NCBI GenBank assembly: GCA_963712655.1
Contig: CAVQIT010000002.1
Location: 310,001 to 374,000, forward strand
Source of the DNA: Pollutimonas sp963712655
GTDB lineage: Bacteria > Pseudomonadota > Gammaproteobacteria > Burkholderiales > Burkholderiaceae_B
Direction of reading: 5' to 3'
Length of the DNA stretch: 64,000 nucleotides
Made by a program: the position numbers and the translations under genes. Below, piece by piece: positions 9,998 to 18,539 of this stretch (position 1 is its first letter; every line of letters starts with the position of its first letter). A model generated the notes under the pieces. It did not search any database. It was not told the origin of the DNA and worked only from the letters and a program-made list of their open reading frames with translations.

Positions 9998-10774
9998 TTA
10001 CTTGATGGTGGCGCTTTTCAGCAGGCCTTGCTGATATTCGGCCAGTTGCTGCTGGCGCAGCATTTCTTCGATTTGCTGCTTGACGTCTTTCAGGTCGGGA
10101 AACTTCACCGCGCGGCTGTCTTCAACCTGGATGATGTGCCAGCCGAATTGAGTCTGAACCGGCTTGCTGGTCATTTCGCCCTTTTTCATGCTTTCAACGG
10201 CTGCCGCAAATTCCGGCACATAGTTGGTGGCGGGGCCCCAGCCGAGATCGCCGCCATTCTTGCCGCTGCCGGGATCCATGGAGTTTTTCTTGGCGGCCGC
10301 TTCGAACGTGACCTTTTTGCTTTTGATCGCCGCTGTCAGATCGTCGGCGGTTTTCTGGTCTTTTACCAGGATATGGCGCAGCTTGTATTCCTGTTTGCCG
10401 GCTTGTTCTTTTTTGATTTTGTCGTATTCGGCCTGGATCTTGGCGTCGGTAACCGGGTTTTTCTTCAGGTGGTCGGCCATCAGGGCGCGAACCAGTATGC
10501 CTTGGCGGGCTAATTCAACTTCCTGGGTGACGGCGGGCTGCTTGTCGATCCCCGCTTTTTCCGCCGCCTGGACGGCCACCAGACGGTTGACCATTTCCTG
10601 CTTGACCTGGGTACGCAGTTCGGGGCTGTCTTTTGCGCCCTGGCTGATCAGCAAGGCGACGAACTGATCCAGTTTGGCTTGAGTAATGGCCTTGCCATTG
10701 ACGGTGGCGACGGTTTGCGCATAGGCGGGTACAGCGATGACGCAGGCTGCTGCAAGGACGGCTAGTCGTTTCAT
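9998..10774 (-). CDS. Periplasmic parvulin-type peptidyl-prolyl isomerase
   Basis: 258 aa from the ATG at 10774, chosen because AAAGGA lies a few bases upstream and it yields a clean signal peptide (MKRLAVLAAACVIAVPAYA-Q). After a SurA-like helical N-terminal part comes one parvulin domain ('RHILVKDQKTADDL', 'GGDLGWG', 'PVQTQFGWHIIQ'). It should assist folding of exported proteins in the periplasm. It is the last gene of a reverse-strand cluster msrB-yciB-bolA-ppiC; an upstream in-frame start at 10819 would overlap bolA and spoil the signal peptide. Confidence 0.92.
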   Translation of the reverse strand: MKRLAVLAAACVIAVPAYAQTVATVNGKAITQAKLDQFVALLISQGAKDSPELRTQVKQEMVNRLVAVQAAEKAGIDKQPAVTQEVELARQGILVRALMADHLKKNPVTDAKIQAEYDKIKKEQAGKQEYKLRHILVKDQKTADDLTAAIKSKKVTFEAAAKKNSMDPGSGKNGGDLGWGPATNYVPEFAAAVESMKKGEMTSKPVQTQFGWHIIQVEDSRAVKFPDLKDVKQQIEEMLRQQQLAEYQQGLLKSATIK

Positions 10775-10784
10775 GTAATTCCTT

Positions 10785-11048
10785 TTATGGATGGGCTTTG
10801 GCAACAATTGCCAGGGCATGGATGGGATAAGGCATTAAATCGTGTACGCGATCATACACAAGTCGGTGGCGGGCCACGCTGGATAGCCCGGTGAACTGCT
10901 CGGACCAGATCACCACGCGAAAATGGCTGGCGCCGTTCTGGCTGCCGGCGTGGCCGGCGTGCAGATGCGACTCGTCGATGATTTCGAGATGGGTGGGCGA
11001 CAAGGCCGTAAGGCGCTGTTCCAGGTCCTTCATGCGGCCTGTGGTCAT
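10785..11048 (-). CDS. bolA: BolA family protein
   Basis: 87 aa, start ATG at 11048 preceded by AGAGGG. Small alpha/beta protein with the BolA pattern 'LEIIDESHLHAGHAG...HFRVVI...LVYDRVHDLM'. BolA proteins work with monothiol glutaredoxins in iron-sulfur trafficking and, in some species, as stress-linked regulators. The start overlaps the stop of yciB by four bases (TCAT on the forward strand, 11045-11048), so the two are coupled. Confidence 0.9.
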   Translation of the reverse strand: MTTGRMKDLEQRLTALSPTHLEIIDESHLHAGHAGSQNGASHFRVVIWSEQFTGLSSVARHRLVYDRVHDLMPYPIHALAIVAKAHP

Positions 11049-11638
11049 CGGGATCCCTCTTTTGGTTCCCCGGGCTCCGGGAGGGCGTGAATAGGTTCGT
11101 TGCTGTCTTTCATGTACTTGCCCAACCACACTGACTGGACAATGACAAACAGCAGCAGCAAGGCCATCAGGCCGAAGACTTTGAAATTGACCCATTGGGC
11201 TTCGGTGAAAGCGCCGGAAAACGCCACATACAGGTTCAGCGCGCCCGACAGCAGGAAAAAGGCGGCCCAGCTGTAATTGAGCTTGTCCCAAATGGCGTCG
11301 GGCACGGCGATTTGGGAACCCATGAGTTTTTGCATCATGTTGCGCCCGAAAAACCATTTGCCGCCCAGCAGAATCGATGCGAACAGCCAGTACAGCACCG
11401 TGGGCTTCCATTTGATGAAGACATCGTTGTGGAAAAACAGGGTTGCGCCGCCGAACACCACAATGACGGTCAGGTTGATCCAATGTGTGGCTTCTATGGC
11501 CTTGCGCGTAGCCTTGAGCCAGATGAACTGCCCGATGCCCGCCGCGATGGCGACTGCCGTGGCGGTAAAAATGTCGGAGAACTTGAACGCCAGGAAAAAC
11601 AGGATCAGCGGGAACAGGTCGAAAAGGAATTTTTTCAT
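11045..11638 (-). CDS. yciB: Inner-membrane septation protein YciB (IspZ family)
   Basis: 197 aa with about five membrane helices, starting MKKFLFDLFPLILFFLAF, the hallmark N-terminus of the family. 'THWINLTVIVVFGGATLFFHND' is split across a conserved loop. YciB homologues affect cell envelope synthesis and septation; the molecular activity is not settled. The start at 11638 overlaps the msrB stop by four bases, and its own stop overlaps bolA. Confidence 0.92.
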   Translation of the reverse strand: MKKFLFDLFPLILFFLAFKFSDIFTATAVAIAAGIGQFIWLKATRKAIEATHWINLTVIVVFGGATLFFHNDVFIKWKPTVLYWLFASILLGGKWFFGRNMMQKLMGSQIAVPDAIWDKLNYSWAAFFLLSGALNLYVAFSGAFTEAQWVNFKVFGLMALLLLFVIVQSVWLGKYMKDSNEPIHALPEPGEPKEGSR

Positions 11639-12057
11639 TCGAGCGGCTCGAACTTCATCGATAGCGAGTTGATGCAATAACGCCTGCCTGTGGGAGGAGG
11701 GCCATCGGGGAACACATGGCCGAGATGCGAGTCGCAAACATTGCAAAGCACTTCGGTGCGCTGCATACCGTGGCTGCTATCGGTTTCTTCGCGCACATTG
11801 TCGGGATCCAGGGCTTCGAAATAGCTGGGCCAGCCGCAGCCCGCGTCGAATTTGGTGTCGGAGGCAAACAAGGCTGTGCCGCAGCCTACGCAGCGGTAGA
11901 TGCCGGACTGGGTGGTGTCCCAGTAGCGTCCGGTGAAAGGGCGTTCCGTGCCTTTTTCCCGCGCCACGGCATATTCTTCGGGACTAAGCTGTTCACGCCA
12001 TTGGGCATCGGTCTTGTGGATCTTGTTCACATCGGCACCTATAAAAGAACTGCACAT
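11635..12057 (-). CDS. msrB: Peptide-methionine (R)-S-oxide reductase MsrB
   Basis: 140 aa. Shows both zinc CxxC pairs ('CVGCG' and 'CNVCD'), the catalytic cysteine in 'RRYCINSLSMKF', and the signature 'GCGWPSYFEALD'. It reduces methionine-R-sulfoxide in proteins. It is first in a tightly overlapping reverse operon with yciB, bolA and the ppiC-like gene. The start at 12057 is the longest; a GTG slightly downstream (giving VNKIHKTD) is an alternative. Its functional partner msrP/msrQ for periplasmic proteins lies at 40.7-42.3 kb. Confidence 0.93.
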   Translation of the reverse strand: MCSSFIGADVNKIHKTDAQWREQLSPEEYAVAREKGTERPFTGRYWDTTQSGIYRCVGCGTALFASDTKFDAGCGWPSYFEALDPDNVREETDSSHGMQRTEVLCNVCDSHLGHVFPDGPPPTGRRYCINSLSMKFEPLE

Positions 12058-12244
12058 GCATCAAACCTAATGTTAATCGACTTTGGCCCGGCCGATAGGT
12101 TCCCCTTCATGGTACTTTTTCTAGGGTGTCTATGCAGGAATCCCCTAAAAGACTTTGTTTCCAGCCTTGTCCATAATTCCACATTACCCGTAAAATTGCC
12201 GGAACCTCAAGGCTTTTCTGATCAAGCCCCCTGAATCTGCCACG

Positions 12245-12339
12245 TCCCCCTGACGGGATGGCCGGCAAGGCGGGATGTGGCGTCAATAGTGGTTCTATTG
12301 ACGCCACATTCCAACGCCGCAGGACGCCCGTCAGGGGGA
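12245..12339. repeat. Nested intergenic palindrome (copy a of GTTGACG-type family)
   Basis: Two nested inverted repeats in the 454-bp gap between msrB and the next transporter gene. Inner: ATGTGGCGTCAATAG (12275-12289), loop TGGTT, CTATTGACGCCACAT (12295-12309), perfect 15-bp arms. Outer: TCCCCCTGACGGG (12245-12257) with CCCGTCAGGGGGA (12327-12339), perfect 13-bp arms. The inner core and loop are nearly identical to the palindrome at 22371-22411. No T tract follows. The rest of the gap (12058-12244 and 12340-12511) shows no gene; it must hold the divergent promoters. Confidence 0.85.
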
Positions 12340-12511
12340 TGCGGCAACCGGGTGGACTTGGTCAGGGAGGCCTTAAACTATAGATGGAAAACACCTATGT
12401 TTTCTGCCGGTTTAACGTGATACGCTAAATTCAACAACGGGCTGTTTTTTGTATAACTTTTGCCGCTGCCTTTCCCCGGCCGCATCTTCTGCCATCCATG
12501 GAGACACAATA

Positions 12512-13681
12512 ATGAATTTCAATCAGTCAATTCGACTTTCGGTGTTGGCGGGGGCCGTCGCGCTTGCCCTGCCTTTGATCGCGTCCGCGCAGATCAAGGT
12601 CGGCATTACCGTTGCCAGCACCGGCCCGGCTGCTTCGCTCGGCATCCCCGAGCGCAACACGGTGGCCTTGCTGCCCACCGAAGTCGGCGGCCAGAAAATC
12701 GAATACATCGTGCTCGATGATGGCACCGACACGACTGTCGCGGTCAAGAACATGCGCAAGCTTATTACCGACGACAAGGTGGATGTCGTGATCGGCACAT
12801 CGGTTACGCCGGGCTCGCTGGCCATGGTCGATGTGGCCGGCGAGACCAGCACGCCGATGATCAGCGTGGCGGCCAACGCCAAGATCGTCGAGCCTGTGGA
12901 AGGCGCGCGCAAATGGGTCTTCAAGACTCCCCAGAACGATCAGTTGATGGCCAGCGCCCTGGCCGATGCGATGGCCAAGCAGGGCGTCAAGACGCTGGGC
13001 TTTATTGGCTATACCGATGCGTACGGCGAGGGTTGGCTCGATGTCATGACCAAGGCCGCCCAGGCCAAGGGCATAAAAATGGTGGCGGTCGAGCGTTACG
13101 GCCGTACCGATACCAGCGTGACCGGCCAGGCGCTCAAGCTGGTCGCCGCCAAGCCCGATGGCGTCCTGGTCGCAGGTTCCGGCACGCCCGTGGCCTTGCC
13201 CCAGCGCGAGCTCAAAAGCCGCGGCTATAAAGGCATCATGTATCAAACTCACGGCGCGGCCAATAACGATGTCTTGCGCGTTTGCGGCAAAGACTGCAAC
13301 GACATGCTTTTGCCGGCCGGCCCGCTGCTGGTCGCCGACCAATTGCCCGACAGCAATCCCGTCAAGAAAAGCGCGCTCGAATATAAAACCAAATACGAAG
13401 CCAAGTATGGCGCGGGCACCATCAATACCTTCGGCGGTCACTTGTGGGATGCCGGCCTCTTGGTAGCCACGGCGATTCCCCAGGCGCTCAAGGCCGGCGC
13501 CAAGCCAGGCACGCCGCAGTTCCGCCAGGCGCTGCGCGATGCGATCGAGCAGATCAAAAATCTGCCTGCCTCCCAAGGCGTCTTCAACATGAGCCCCACG
13601 GATCACGCAGGCTTCGACGATAGGGCGCGTGTAATGGTCAAGGTGGTCGACGGCAAATGGACCTATCAGCCCGATCTGTAA
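12512..13681 (+). CDS. LIV-type ABC transporter periplasmic substrate-binding protein
   Basis: 389 aa, ATG at 12512 with GGAGA 7 bp upstream and a Sec signal peptide ending near 'ALPLIASAQ'. The mature protein has the type I periplasmic fold of branched-chain amino acid receptors ('VGITVASTGPAASLGIPERN', 'GFIGYTDAYGEGW'). It delivers a ligand to the permease/ATPases encoded directly downstream. The ligand cannot be read from sequence; relatives bind branched-chain or aromatic amino acids, amides or aromatic acids. First gene of the forward operon. Confidence 0.92.
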   Translation: MNFNQSIRLSVLAGAVALALPLIASAQIKVGITVASTGPAASLGIPERNTVALLPTEVGGQKIEYIVLDDGTDTTVAVKNMRKLITDDKVDVVIGTSVTPGSLAMVDVAGETSTPMISVAANAKIVEPVEGARKWVFKTPQNDQLMASALADAMAKQGVKTLGFIGYTDAYGEGWLDVMTKAAQAKGIKMVAVERYGRTDTSVTGQALKLVAAKPDGVLVAGSGTPVALPQRELKSRGYKGIMYQTHGAANNDVLRVCGKDCNDMLLPAGPLLVADQLPDSNPVKKSALEYKTKYEAKYGAGTINTFGGHLWDAGLLVATAIPQALKAGAKPGTPQFRQALRDAIEQIKNLPASQGVFNMSPTDHAGFDDRARVMVKVVDGKWTYQPDL

Positions 13682-13767
13682 TTCGCGCCATGGCAGGTCC
13701 GATCCGCATTGCGCGGCTATCGGGCGCGTTCATGCCAGGGCATCGTCCCAGTCTATAAGTTGATACG

Positions 13768-13791
13768 AATACCGGCCTCATGGCCGGTATT
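13768..13791 (+). promoter_or_regulatory. Intercistronic hairpin after substrate-binding protein gene
   Basis: Perfect 10-bp stem AATACCGGCC (13768-13777), loop TCAT, GGCCGGTATT (13782-13791), followed by TATTGT. It lies between the binding-protein gene and the permease gene. Inference: a partial terminator or mRNA-stabilising 3' hairpin that lets the binding protein be made in excess over the membrane parts. Confidence 0.6.
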
Positions 13792-13854
13792 TATTGTCGT
13801 TGCGGCCAGCAAGAAGCAAGGCGGGTTGTACTCTTTTGTTATGGTGTTGTCCGG

Positions 13855-14892
13855 ATGGATACAACAATATTACTGATTCTGCTGCAGGATGGCGTCACGA
13901 ATGGCGCCATCTACGCGCTGCTGGGATTGGCGCTGGTGCTGGTGTTCGTGGTGACACGCGTCATTTTCATCCCGCAGGGCGAATTCGTGGCGTTCGGCGC
14001 CCTGACCCTGGCGTTCATGGTCAATGGGCGCATACCGGGCACCGTAAGCCTGCTGCTGATCATCGGCGCCGTGGTGTTCGCTGTCGAAGCCTTTGCGGCG
14101 CTGCGCAGCGGCAATTGGTCGGGCATAGGCAAGACCTTCGCATGGTCGCTGTTGTTGCCTGCCGCGCTGTATCTGCTGGCGCCGCACATTGTCAGTACAG
14201 ACACGCCGCTCTGGATCAATGTCTTGTTTTCGATGGCCCTGGTCGTACCCCTGGGACCCATGCTGTATCGCCTGGTTTACCAGCCGGTGGCCGAAGCCAG
14301 CGTGCTGGTGCTGCTCATTATTTCGGTGGCGGTGCATTTTGCATTGACCGGGCTGGCCCTGGTTTTCTTCGGCGCCGAAGGCTGGCGCACCCCCGCGTTC
14401 ATGGAAGGCCAGGTGCAAATGGGCCCGGTAAGCTGGTCGGCCCAGACCTTCTTTGTCCTGGGCACTTGCGCCTTATTGATCATTGGCCTGTGGCTTTTCT
14501 TCGGCAAGACGCTGTACGGCCGGGCCTTGCGCGCCACGGCGGTCAACCGGCGGGGCGCGCGCCTGGTCGGCATAAGCACGAATATGTCGGGCAGCCTTAC
14601 CTTTACGCTGGCCGCCGCCATCGGTGCGCTATCGGGCATGCTGATAGCGCCTGTTACCACCGTCTATTACGACACCGGCTTCCTGATCGGCCTGAAAGGT
14701 TTTGTCGCGGCGATTTTCGGCGGGCTGGTCAGTTATCCCATTGCGGCGGGCGGCGCGTTGTTCGTGGGCATACTGGAAGCGTTTTCCTCATTCTGGGCCA
14801 GTGCGTTCAAAGACATGATCGTATTTACGTTGATCATTCCCGTGTTGTTGTGGCGCTCGTTCGGCGCTCGCCATACCGACGATGAGGAATAA
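13855..14892 (+). CDS. livH: LIV-type ABC transporter permease (LivH-like)
   Basis: 345 aa from ATG at 13855 (MDTTILLILLQDGVTNGAIY). About eight to nine hydrophobic helices and the LivH-type segment 'NGAIYALLGLALVLVFVVTR'. The C-terminal loop 'GRALRATAVNRRGARLVGI' is the cytoplasmic loop contacting the ATPase. Forms the inner-membrane channel with the LivM half encoded 4 bp downstream. An in-frame start 75 bp upstream exists but adds a non-hydrophobic leader, so I prefer the internal ATG. Confidence 0.9.
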   Translation: MDTTILLILLQDGVTNGAIYALLGLALVLVFVVTRVIFIPQGEFVAFGALTLAFMVNGRIPGTVSLLLIIGAVVFAVEAFAALRSGNWSGIGKTFAWSLLLPAALYLLAPHIVSTDTPLWINVLFSMALVVPLGPMLYRLVYQPVAEASVLVLLIISVAVHFALTGLALVFFGAEGWRTPAFMEGQVQMGPVSWSAQTFFVLGTCALLIIGLWLFFGKTLYGRALRATAVNRRGARLVGISTNMSGSLTFTLAAAIGALSGMLIAPVTTVYYDTGFLIGLKGFVAAIFGGLVSYPIAAGGALFVGILEAFSSFWASAFKDMIVFTLIIPVLLWRSFGARHTDDEE

Positions 14893-14895
14893 GCC

Positions 14896-16761
14896 ATGAA
14901 CCGACTTCTACTGCTTGCCGTCGTGCTGGTTCTGGTTGGATTGCCCATGTTGCCGGGCACACCCGAATTCTGGATCACGCATCTTAATTATGTGGGCCTG
15001 GCCAGCCTGGTCGTGCTGGGCCTGGTGTTATTGACGGGCGTGGGCGGCCTTACCTCGTTCGGCCAGGCGGCATTCGTGGGCATAGGCGCCTATACCACCG
15101 CCTGGCTGACGACATCCCTGGGCTGGTCGCCGTGGCTGGCTTTGCTGATCGGGCTGCTCGCGACTTTCGCGCTGGCTTATGTCCTGGGAGCCCTTACCCT
15201 GCGCCTGTCCGGCCATTATCTGCCCCTGGGCACGCTGGCGTGGTGCCTGTCTTTGTATTATTTGTTCGGCAACCTGGAGTTCCTGGGCCGCTACGACGGC
15301 ATCGCGGGGATTGCGCCCATTGAAGTTTTCGGCATATCGATGGGCAATGGGCGCCATATCTTTTACCTGATCTGGGCCGCTGTGCTGCTATCGATGTGGG
15401 CGACCCGGAACTTGCTGGATTCCCGCCCGGGCCGCGCCATACGCGCCTTGAAAAGCGGCGGCGGCATGGCTGAATCCTTCGGCATCGATATGGCTCGCTA
15501 TAAAGTCATTATTTTTGTCTATGCGGCTTTGCTGGCTTGCCTGTCCGGCTGGCTGTATGCGCACATGCAGCGCGCCGTCAGCCCCAGCCCCTTCGGTCTG
15601 AACTACGGTATCGAATATCTGTTCATGGCGGTGGTGGGCGGGGCGGGCAGCGTCTGGGGCGCTGTGCTGGGTTCCGGCCTTATCCTGACGCTCAAGGACC
15701 AATTACAGAATGTGCTGCCAAAAATACTCGATACCAGCGCCAATTTCGAGCTTATCGTTTTCGGCGTATTGATGATCCTGGTCTTGCAGTATGCCCGCGA
15801 TGGCGTCTGGCCGATTCTTTCCGCGTGGTGGGCGATGCTGACCGGCGCGCGCACAGAACGCCGGCGCGCGGCGGCCCCGCCCCAGGCGCCGGCTATGCCG
15901 CAACGCGCGCGCCCCGAAAAAGGCTCGCTGGTGCTCCAGGTGGATGCCATACGCAAGGAGTTCGGCGGGCTGGTGGCGGTCAACGATATCAGTTTCAATC
16001 TGAAAGCCGGCGAAATCATGGGGCTTATCGGTCCCAATGGCGCGGGCAAAAGCACCACCTTCAATCTGATCACCGGCGTCCTGCCGGCCACCAGCGGAAA
16101 GGTATGTTTCCTGGGCCAGCGGCTTGATGCCCTGCCATCGCGCGAGATCGCCAAACTGGGCGTGGGCCGCACGTTCCAGCATGTGCAACTGTTGCCGACC
16201 ATGACGGTATTGGAAAACGTGGCGCTGGGCGCGCATTTGCGCAGCAAGGTGGGTGTGCTGGCGGCGGCCTTGCATGCCGAACGCCGGCAAGAGGCCGAGC
16301 TGCTGCACGAGGCGGCCAGGCAACTCCAGCGCGTAGGCCTGGGCGATTATTTATATGAACAGGCCGGCAATCTGGCCCTTGGACAGCAGCGTATTCTGGA
16401 AATCGCGCGAGCCCTGGCGGCCGATCCCATATTATTGCTGCTGGACGAACCGGCCGCGGGCTTGCGCTACAAAGAAAAGCAGGAACTGGCCAAGGTGCTG
16501 GACCAGTTGCGCCTGGAAGGCATGAGCATTCTGCTGGTCGAACACGATATGGATTTCGTGATGAATCTTACCGATCACCTTGTGGTGATGGATTTCGGCA
16601 CCAAGCTGGCGGAAGGCTTGCCGGAGCAAGTGCAGCAAAATCCCGCTGTGCTGGAAGCTTATCTGGGCGGCATCGATGACGATTTCGATTTCGGCGCGGC
16701 GGACGCGGATGCCGTGGCAGTCGCGGCAAGGCCTGTTATTGCGGGGGGAAGCCAGCCATGA
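14896..16761 (+). CDS. Fused LivM permease - LivG ATPase of LIV-type ABC transporter
   Basis: 621 aa. Residues ~1-315 form a LivM-type permease (repeated helices, 'LTSFGQAAFVGIGAY', 'GRAIRALKSGGGMAESFGID'). After a short linker rich in Ala/Pro/Arg (~318-340) a LivG-type ATPase follows: Walker A 'GPNGAGKST', Walker B with 'LLLLDEPAAGL', and the H-loop 'LLVEHDMDFV'. The signature region reads 'NLALGQQRILEIARAL', so the usual LSGGQ is replaced by LALGQ. No stop or frame change separates the halves, so this looks like a genuine fusion. The stop overlaps the livF start by four bases. Confidence 0.9.
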   Translation: MNRLLLLAVVLVLVGLPMLPGTPEFWITHLNYVGLASLVVLGLVLLTGVGGLTSFGQAAFVGIGAYTTAWLTTSLGWSPWLALLIGLLATFALAYVLGALTLRLSGHYLPLGTLAWCLSLYYLFGNLEFLGRYDGIAGIAPIEVFGISMGNGRHIFYLIWAAVLLSMWATRNLLDSRPGRAIRALKSGGGMAESFGIDMARYKVIIFVYAALLACLSGWLYAHMQRAVSPSPFGLNYGIEYLFMAVVGGAGSVWGAVLGSGLILTLKDQLQNVLPKILDTSANFELIVFGVLMILVLQYARDGVWPILSAWWAMLTGARTERRRAAAPPQAPAMPQRARPEKGSLVLQVDAIRKEFGGLVAVNDISFNLKAGEIMGLIGPNGAGKSTTFNLITGVLPATSGKVCFLGQRLDALPSREIAKLGVGRTFQHVQLLPTMTVLENVALGAHLRSKVGVLAAALHAERRQEAELLHEAARQLQRVGLGDYLYEQAGNLALGQQRILEIARALAADPILLLLDEPAAGLRYKEKQELAKVLDQLRLEGMSILLVEHDMDFVMNLTDHLVVMDFGTKLAEGLPEQVQQNPAVLEAYLGGIDDDFDFGAADADAVAVAARPVIAGGSQP

Positions 16762-17537
16762 ACACAGCAAGCATGCCTGAAGATCCCATTCTGAAAGTCA
16801 GCGGCTTGTCGGCCAAATATGGCAAGGTTACCGCTGTGGCGGGGGCGAATATAGTGGTTACCCGGGGCAGCATCGTCACGGTGATCGGGGGCAATGGGGC
16901 GGGCAAATCCACCTTGCTCAATTCCATCATGGGATCCTTGCCCGCCTCTGGCCATAGTTCCGGCTCCGTCCAATATATGGGGGCTGAAATAGCGTCATGG
17001 CAGGTCGAGCGGCGGGTTTCGGACGGTGTTTCCCTGGTTCCGGAAAGGCGCGAGCTGTTTGGCAGCATGTCGGTGGAAGACAATCTGCTGTTGGGCGGTT
17101 TCAGGCTGTATCGGGCCGGCAAGCGCGGCTGGAAGGAAAAGGTACACGAGGTCTATGATTTGTTCCCGCGCTTGCGCGAGCGCCGGCTGCAGGAAGCGGG
17201 CACTTTGTCGGGCGGCGAACGGCAGATGCTGGCCGTGGGCAGGGCGCTGATGGCTCAGCCCAGCTTATTGATGCTGGATGAGCCCAGCTTGGGCCTGGCA
17301 CCGAAGATCGTGCGCGAGATATTCCATATTATTTCGCGCTTGCGCAGCACGGGCGTGGCGATTTTGCTGGTCGAGCAAAATGCCAGGGCGGCGCTGCAGG
17401 TGGCCGATTATGGCTATGTGCTGGAAACCGGCGAGGTCGTGCTTGAAGGGCCGGCACGGGAACTCAGCGGTAATCCGCGCGTGATCGAAAGCTATCTGGG
17501 CTTGGGCAATGCAAAGAAAGATGTAGCGCCGCTGTAA
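16758..17537 (+). CDS. livF: LIV-type ABC transporter ATPase (LivF-like)
   Basis: 259 aa with Walker A 'GGNGAGKST', signature 'LSGGERQML' and Walker B 'LLMLDEPSLGLAP'; the C-terminal 'LVEQNARAALQVADYGYVLETGEVV' is the LivF pattern. Pairs with the LivG domain of the preceding fusion protein to power import. Last gene of the forward operon; its TAA is the first base of the hairpin shared with the convergent operon. Confidence 0.93.
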   Translation: MNTASMPEDPILKVSGLSAKYGKVTAVAGANIVVTRGSIVTVIGGNGAGKSTLLNSIMGSLPASGHSSGSVQYMGAEIASWQVERRVSDGVSLVPERRELFGSMSVEDNLLLGGFRLYRAGKRGWKEKVHEVYDLFPRLRERRLQEAGTLSGGERQMLAVGRALMAQPSLLMLDEPSLGLAPKIVREIFHIISRLRSTGVAILLVEQNARAALQVADYGYVLETGEVVLEGPARELSGNPRVIESYLGLGNAKKDVAPL

Positions 17538-17570
17538 GCCGGACAGCGCCGGCGGCGCTTGTCCGGCTTA
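17535..17570. terminator. Bidirectional hairpin joining two convergent LIV operons
   Basis: TAAGCCGGACAGCGCC (17535-17550), 3-nt loop, GGCGCTTGTCCGGCTTA (17554-17570): a 16-bp stem with one bulge. The left end is the TAA of livF on the forward strand and the right end is the TAA of livM on the reverse strand, so the whole intergenic space is one palindrome. There is no clear T tract; transcripts from both sides would end in the same hairpin. Confidence 0.7.
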
Positions 17571-18539
17571 TGCCTTCCTGGTTTTGAAGCGATAGACCAA
17601 TTCGCCCACGATGCCGCGGCGAAAGGCCATGACGCAGATGATGAAGATAAGCCCGATCACGATGGTGACCGACTCGCCCAGCACCTGGAACCATTGCACG
17701 CCTGTCTCCTGGCTCAGGAAACGACCGAATTCGCCGACCTTGTTTTCAAGCATGACGATAATGAACGCGCCCAGCACCGGGCCGGTGAACGTGCCCAGGC
17801 CGCCGATCAGCGTCATCAGGATGACCATGCCCGACATTTGCCATGTTGCATCGGACAGGGTCGCCGAGACGAATACCAATGCCTTGGTGGCGCCCGCCAG
17901 GCCGGCCAGGGCCGCCGACAATACGAAAACCAGCAGCTTGAAGTTATCGACGTTATAGCCCAGCGAAATGGCGCGCGGCTCATTTTCGCGTATGGCTTTG
18001 AGCACTTGGCCGAAAGGCGAGTTGATGGTGCGCCAGCAGATGGCGAAGCCGATGATGAAAATCGCCAGGACCACATAGTACAAGTTCAGGTCATTGCCAA
18101 GGTCCAGTCCGAACAAGCTGCCGCGCGGTATGCCTTGCAAGCCGTCTTCGCCGTGCGTGAAGGGCGCCTGCAGGAAATAGAAGAAGATCATTTGCGCCAT
18201 GGCCAGCGTGATCATGGCAAAGTAGATGCCGCTGCGGCGTATGGCCAATGCGCCCATCGCCAAGCCCAACAGCGCCGCCACGCCGGTGCCGAACAGCAGG
18301 CCGGCCAGGGTGGGCATGCCCCATACCGCCAGCGCGTGGCCGGTGGCGTAGGCCGCCCCGCCCAGGAAGGCGGCATGGCCGAACGATAACAGCCCCGTAT
18401 AGCCCAGCAACAGATTGAAGGCGCATGCAAACAGCGCATAGCACATGACTTTCATGACGAAGATAGGGTAGGCGCCTATCGCGGGGAGAAAGGCAATAAT
18501 GATCGCAATCAGTAAATAGCCGAGTAATTGACGATTCAT
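17568..18539 (-). CDS. livM: LIV-type ABC transporter permease (LivM-like)
   Basis: 323 aa from ATG at 18539, chosen because it overlaps the livH stop (ATGA) and gives the typical LivM start MNRQLLGYLLIAIIIAF. About nine membrane helices, with 'LLGYTGLLSFGHAAFLGGAAY' spanning the conserved LivM loop and 'GQVLKAIRENEPRAISLGY' contacting the ATPase. Last gene of the second, reverse-strand importer operon (livG-livF-binding protein-livH-livM). Confidence 0.92.
   Translation of the reverse strand: MNRQLLGYLLIAIIIAFLPAIGAYPIFVMKVMCYALFACAFNLLLGYTGLLSFGHAAFLGGAAYATGHALAVWGMPTLAGLLFGTGVAALLGLAMGALAIRRSGIYFAMITLAMAQMIFFYFLQAPFTHGEDGLQGIPRGSLFGLDLGNDLNLYYVVLAIFIIGFAICWRTINSPFGQVLKAIRENEPRAISLGYNVDNFKLLVFVLSAALAGLAGATKALVFVSATLSDATWQMSGMVILMTLIGGLGTFTGPVLGAFIIVMLENKVGEFGRFLSQETGVQWFQVLGESVTIVIGLIFIICVMAFRRGIVGELVYRFKTRKA

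Noticed and set aside
12058..12511. A trans-acting RNA or riboswitch in the msrB/importer gap
   Set aside because: The only strong structure is the nested palindrome, which belongs to a repeat family; no known riboswitch core was recognised.
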